The translations under genes and the position numbers were made by a program. A stretch of DNA of 16,210 bases from Acidobacteriota bacterium (lineage in GTDB: Bacteria > Acidobacteriota > Blastocatellia > Pyrinomonadales > Pyrinomonadaceae): positions 1 to 16,210 of the forward strand of contig JAKOSS010000582.1 of the NCBI GenBank assembly GCA_029777145.1. Direction: 5' to 3'. The notes under the pieces are model-generated. The model had not been told where the DNA came from and did no database searches. It saw nothing but the letters and a program-made list of their open reading frames with translations. This document shows positions 13,021 to 16,210 of the stretch, piece after piece. The stretch's first letter is position 1. Every line of letters begins with the position of its first letter.

Positions 13021-15844
13021 TTACGCCGGCCGGTGCTCGATCTTTGACGCGACCCTCGACGCACAGCTCGAAGCCGCCCGCGCCGTTGCCGGCGGCGGGT
13101 GTCAGTTCGGCATTACCGTAAACCTCGAGACCGACGAATCGGACCCGAATCCCGGCGACGGAATCTGCGACGTCGACCTCGGTACGGTCGGCCCGCAGTG
13201 CAGCCTGCGGGCTGCGATCGAGACGGCAAATGCCGTTCCGGGCGCAGACTTCATACGCTTTGACCTGACTCCTTCGCGGAGGATCATTTTTCCGACCACA
13301 TCGCTCCCGCCGATCACGGAACGCGTCAGCATCACCGGGCAGGACGGGCTGCCGCCCGACCGGCCGGCGATATCACTCGATGGTTTCGTTACCTCGCACG
13401 TCGTGACCGGTCTCGTTTTCGCCGCCGGGAGTGACGGTTCATCGGTCAGGAATCTGCGGGTTTCCGGATTTCTCGACGGGATCGTACTTGAAAGCAACAA
13501 CAATACTGTCGAAGACTGTTTCATTGGTACCGACATTGTCGGCGGACCGCCTGAAAGAGAAAGGGCACAATGGGTCGGTGTGACGGTACGTGGGAACGGC
13601 AACACTGTCGGTGGCGCGGGCGGCGGTAATCTGATCAGCGGAAACAAGTTTGACCAAGTGGTGATTGAGGGGCCCAACGCAACCGGAAACAAGGTTAAGG
13701 GAAACAGCATTGGATTTTACGACGACGGTGAATTTGTCGCGGACGCCCGGTCACCTAATGGGATCCGGCTCGACGACGGCGCGTCAAACAACGAAATCGG
13801 CGGCGGAACAGCCGAAGAGCAAAACGATATCACTGCCGTATTGTATGCGATCGACCTCGCGAACGGTTCAAACGGGAACACGGTACGGAGAAACGTGATC
13901 CTCTATTCGTCCTACGGAATCTACATTGGAAGTTCGTCCGACAACGTGATTGGCGGGCAAATAGGCGAGAATGCGGACGAGAGCGACGCCAACCTGTTTG
14001 ACCGGAACCTCATTGGCGTCGCGGTCTCGAATGACGCGGCCGGCAGTGTCCGTTCGGCGAACAATAAGATCTTTGGGAATATCTTCGCGGTCTTTGATTC
14101 AAAGAACGCGCCGACAGACACGATCGGCGTTTCGGTCGTAAATGCGGACAACACTTCGATCGGCAGCGATCAAGCCGGGTTCGGAAACTTTTTTGGCGAT
14201 CAATCGGTTGCCGGTATCTTGATCGACAAGTTGGCCGCAGGCACCATCATTCAACGGAATTTCATTGGGCTGAACGCCCTCGGCGCACCGAGGCCCAATT
14301 TGGATGGGATCCGCTTGGGTGGGTCGGGCACACAGGTTGTCGGCAACGTGATTTCCGGAAACACGGAGGCCGGAATCAACATCAACAAACTTGAGAACAA
14401 TGATCCGGAACCAACTGGAAATCTGATTCAGAACAACCGGATCGGAACAAACAATTCCGGTACGGGCGCGGTTCCGAATGACACGGGCATCAATATCGAC
14501 GGAAACGCCAACACCGTGACCGGCAATCTAATTTCGTCGAACCGCGTGGTGGGCGTCTCGATTTTGGGCAATCAGAACGTCGTTTCGCAGAACAAAATTG
14601 GGATCGAGATCAATAGTACTTCCGCCCTGGGCGAGCAGACCGCGGGGATTTCGATCGGGGGTGCGGCAAACATCCTGGAGGGAAACACTATATCGGGAAA
14701 CCTTCTTTTCGGCGTCCTCATCGCCAGATTCCTTGATACTGTGCCCGCGCCGGACGGAAACGTTATCCGCGGCAATCTAATCGGCACAAACGGCGCGGGG
14801 ACCGAAGCCATCCCCAACGGCCAGGACGGCATTCACGTCAGAGCCGCGACGAATACTCTTATCGGCGGGTTTGGCCCAACCCCTTCCGGACGGAACATCA
14901 TTTCCGGCAACGGAGGACACGGGATCATTCTTCGGGACCAGGCATCGCAGACGCGAATATCCGGGAACTATATCGGAACGGCGGCCGACGGGGTGAGTCC
15001 GCTTGGAAACACCGGCAACGGGATCTTTCTGCAGAGTGGCGTGGGCGCGACCAAAATCGGCGGACAAGAACCGAATGCGGGAAACACTATCGCGTTCAAC
15101 GGCAAGAACGGAATTCTCGCAGCGGCTGATGCGGGCAACAACAACATCATCGACCCGAACAGGATCTTCGGAAACACCGAGATGGGCATCGACATCGGCG
15201 AAGACGGACACACACCGAACGATCCGCTGGATGCCGACACGGGACCGAACAATCTGCAGAATTATCCGGAAATCGTTTCGAAAGAGATCGTCAGCGATGA
15301 ATTGATAATTGGCTTCAAGGTTGATTCCGCGCCGGAGAATTCGGCTTACGGCTTGAGCGGTATCTACATCGAGTTTTTCAAAGCCGATGCGTCGGGTGAG
15401 GGCGAGAGGTTCATCGGCTTTGCCTATTACACGCTTGCCGACTACAACGGCAGTCTGGCCGGAATAAAGACGGTGAATCTCGGCAATATCAACACACTCG
15501 GAATAACGCCGGACGACCCGATTACCGCAACGGCGACCGACGCGAGTGGGAATACTTCGGAGTTCACGCCTCTCCTGAGTCCGACGGCGTCGACCGTTTC
15601 GGTTTCAGGGCGGATCATGACGGCCAACGGATTGCCTGTCAGAAACGCCTTGGTGACGTTGACCGGTACTGACGGCCGCATCGCGACGGTCAGGTCGTCG
15701 AGTTTTGGATCGTACAGGTTCGATCAGGTCGGCGTCGGCGAAACCTACGTGCTATCGGTCGCGGCGAAGCGATACGTCTTCCAGCCGCGCGCGTTCGCGG
15801 TCGACGACGTCCTTACCGATTTCGACCTCGTCGCCGATCCGTGA
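11513..15844 (+). CDS. giant secreted CSLREA / beta-helix protein, 3' part (about 1,443 residues)
   Basis: This continues the gene that starts at 8862, in the shifted frame. An ATG at 11423 exists in this frame, but its first 30 residues (MDHARQPDQGQPCRHQ) are an out-of-frame reading of the upstream beta-helix, so it is not a real start. In combined numbering, beta-helix repeats (for example MVRGNLVGTDRTGLTALPN) run to about 1255. A beta-sandwich-like domain follows (GIDLSADTTTP to GNTSEFSC). A second CSLREA-like motif, CSLRAAIETAN (from 1447), opens another beta-helix with repeats such as LIQNNRIGTNNSGTGAVPN and VIRGNLIGTNGAGTEAIPN. A second beta-sandwich (GIDIGEDGHTPND to GNTSEFTP) comes next. 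A carboxypeptidase-regulatory-like domain (about 2246-2327: SVSGRIMTANGLPVRNALVT) ends the protein. No LPXTG or type IX sorting signal is visible. It may be an adhesin or surface matrix protein; that is inference. Confidence 0.85.
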   Translation, partial: YTSPRHSTVIGSITPAGRNLVSGNDEGGIYCTLAPPLVVVPYPTVRDLRSPTGDGGTPPPEGFCRIEGNDVGTDATRLFAIPNTYNHLFLQQGLNFLNPAGGLGVDNSNTFSTIGNNGGTSANSCTGFCNLVSGETTTAPGAVSFGDPGIVGNGHEGSIGIYNNYAGVNYTGTSAIPNGNGIDSSTSYEAVSTTVGTVATGPGGSRISLGNLASGNRNVGITVNPSATGSYAMVRGNLVGTDRTGLTALPNGGGGIDTWGSVGGIFLVGGAEADEGNVIAGNTGYGLSINGSGGSAATRNNRIGVNLAGDALGNGGDGVILKDQFNYIGDVGAGNIIANNGGNGVTVRRAFGNSANPRGNRIKYNSIYNNGGLGIDLSADTTTPVTGDGVTPNDCGDADSGPHGLQNFPILTAPVFNNDGTVTVGGAFGSLPSTTYTLDFYSNSQADPSDYGEGETYIGSAQMTTDVGGIASFLWTSTGTVSSGLKITATASDIDGNTSEFSCYAGRCSIFDATLDAQLEAARAVAGGGCQFGITVNLETDESDPNPGDGICDVDLGTVGPQCSLRAAIETANAVPGADFIRFDLTPSRRIIFPTTSLPPITERVSITGQDGLPPDRPAISLDGFVTSHVVTGLVFAAGSDGSSVRNLRVSGFLDGIVLESNNNTVEDCFIGTDIVGGPPERERAQWVGVTVRGNGNTVGGAGGGNLISGNKFDQVVIEGPNATGNKVKGNSIGFYDDGEFVADARSPNGIRLDDGASNNEIGGGTAEEQNDITAVLYAIDLANGSNGNTVRRNVILYSSYGIYIGSSSDNVIGGQIGENADESDANLFDRNLIGVAVSNDAAGSVRSANNKIFGNIFAVFDSKNAPTDTIGVSVVNADNTSIGSDQAGFGNFFGDQSVAGILIDKLAAGTIIQRNFIGLNALGAPRPNLDGIRLGGSGTQVVGNVISGNTEAGININKLENNDPEPTGNLIQNNRIGTNNSGTGAVPNDTGINIDGNANTVTGNLISSNRVVGVSILGNQNVVSQNKIGIEINSTSALGEQTAGISIGGAANILEGNTISGNLLFGVLIARFLDTVPAPDGNVIRGNLIGTNGAGTEAIPNGQDGIHVRAATNTLIGGFGPTPSGRNIISGNGGHGIILRDQASQTRISGNYIGTAADGVSPLGNTGNGIFLQSGVGATKIGGQEPNAGNTIAFNGKNGILAAADAGNNNIIDPNRIFGNTEMGIDIGEDGHTPNDPLDADTGPNNLQNYPEIVSKEIVSDELIIGFKVDSAPENSAYGLSGIYIEFFKADASGEGERFIGFAYYTLADYNGSLAGIKTVNLGNINTLGITPDDPITATATDASGNTSEFTPLLSPTASTVSVSGRIMTANGLPVRNALVTLTGTDGRIATVRSSSFGSYRFDQVGVGETYVLSVAAKRYVFQPRAFAVDDVLTDFDLVADP
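13103..15575 (+). repeat. protein-level module copy 2: CSLREA + beta-helix + beta-sandwich
   Basis: The second copy begins with FGITVNLETDESDPNPGDGIC and CSLRAA. Its closing sandwich shows TPNDPLDADTGPNNLQNYPE and GNTSEFTP, clearly related to copy 1. The two copies are almost equal in length (about 2.4 kb each). They differ at the DNA level, so the duplication is old or was built from divergent parts. Confidence 0.6.
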
Positions 15845-15856
15845 TCGCCGCGTTTC

Positions 15857-15891
15857 GATTTTTGATTTTTGATTTTTGATTTTGGATTTCG
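15857..15891. repeat. heptamer tandem repeat (GATTTTT type), 5 units
   Basis: Units of seven from 15857 read GATTTTT, GATTTTT, GATTTTT, GATTTTG, GATTTCG. The tract lies in the 75-bp gap between two convergent genes and has the same period and GA-T start as the tract at 4331-4379. The T-rich plus strand could help end transcription of the giant gene, but the hairpin just upstream, CGATC-CGT-GATCG around the stop codon, is short and not adjacent to the T-tract. Confidence 0.7.
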
Positions 15892-15919
15892 GATCCGCCC
15901 TCATCCGCCCGACCGCCGC

Positions 15920-16210
15920 TCAATTGACTTGAATCACGGCGGCGCCGCGGATGGCGTCGTGTTTGAGATCGATGAGCGCGTCGGGCAGGCGCTCGAACGG
16001 GTACGTGATGATGCTCGTGCGGACGCCGGCGCGCACCGCCTCTTCGAGAAATTCGTCGCCGTCGGCGCGGGTGTTGTTCGCCACCGAACGGATCACGCGC
16101 TCGCCGTAGATAAGCTTGTATTCGAATTCGGGGATCGGGGACATATGGATCCCGCCGAGGACGAGGACGCCGCCTTTCCTCAATGCGGCGAGCGCGGGCG
16201 GAACGATGTC
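15920..16210 (-). CDS. zinc-type alcohol dehydrogenase (MDR superfamily), C-terminal part
   Basis: The last 96 codons of a gene entering from the right; the frame is open to base 16210. The sequence begins DIVPPALAALRKGGVLVLGG, the end of a Rossmann fold where NAD(P)-dependent medium-chain dehydrogenases carry a PxALxxLRxGGxxVxxG pattern. It continues GIHMSPIPEFEYKLIYGER, then IRSVANNTRADGDEFLEEA and LIDLKHDAIRGAAVIQVN, a typical family ending. IHMSPIP with the SVANNTR segment resembles the CAD2-like zinc alcohol dehydrogenases. The catalytic zinc ligands lie outside the window and cannot be checked. The in-frame TTG at 16183 is internal, not a start. The gene is convergent with the giant beta-helix gene. 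The substrate is not known. Confidence 0.9.
   Translation of the reverse strand, partial: DIVPPALAALRKGGVLVLGGIHMSPIPEFEYKLIYGERVIRSVANNTRADGDEFLEEAVRAGVRTSIITYPFERLPDALIDLKHDAIRGAAVIQVN

Noticed and set aside
13500..15200. regularly recurring GGAAAC/GGCAAC motifs suggestive of a DNA repeat array
   Set aside because: They encode the GN(x)IGTN turns of the beta-helix; spacing varies and the frame is maintained, so these are protein repeats and not CRISPR or a DNA satellite.

Overview
The window looks like chromosomal DNA of a GC-rich Gram-negative bacterium, most likely an acidobacterium of the Blastocatellia/Pyrinomonadaceae type. That placement is inferred from content: an acidobacterial-style ECF sigma factor paired with a membrane Ser/Thr kinase, a giant secreted CSLREA/parallel beta-helix protein with a carboxypeptidase-regulatory-like tail, and a DUF151 bifunctional-nuclease gene beside parAB. 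No rRNA or tRNA is present to confirm it. I see no phage, insertion sequence, CRISPR array or clear island boundary.

Left part (1-4268): the 5' end of dnaE (DNA polymerase III alpha, PHP domain) runs leftward off the window. Only 21 bp away, and divergent from it, starts a tightly packed rightward operon: miaB (tRNA methylthiotransferase), a DUF151 bifunctional nuclease, parA and parB. The gaps are 0 bp and 10 bp, followed by an 8-nt overlap. With so little room between dnaE and miaB, each gene's best promoter candidate lies inside the other's first codons, so the two face each other.

Middle part (4269-8861): a convergent junction with a degenerate heptamer repeat is followed by three leftward genes. 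In transcription order these are an ECF sigma factor (8736-8170), a transmembrane Ser/Thr kinase (8108-6045) and a lipoprotein with a DUF6174-like domain and a BNR/Ycf48-like beta-propeller (5911-4430). Together they look like a cell-envelope signalling unit.

Right part (8862-16210): divergent from the sigma factor, one very large gene (8862-15844, about 2,327 residues if intact) encodes a secreted protein: FG-GAP repeats, then two tandem copies of a CSLREA + right-handed beta-helix + beta-sandwich module, then a carboxypeptidase-regulatory-like domain. Its reading frame is broken once near 11512, where the sequence behaves as if one T were missing. A second heptamer-repeat tract lies beyond its end, and the window closes with the 3' end of a zinc-type alcohol dehydrogenase gene on the minus strand.

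The most useful leads are the single-base frame break in the giant gene, the duplicated architecture of that protein, the face-to-face dnaE/miaB promoters with a dyad on the dnaE -35 box, the loss of several PHP metal ligands in DnaE, and two heptad-repeat tracts that both sit between convergent genes.
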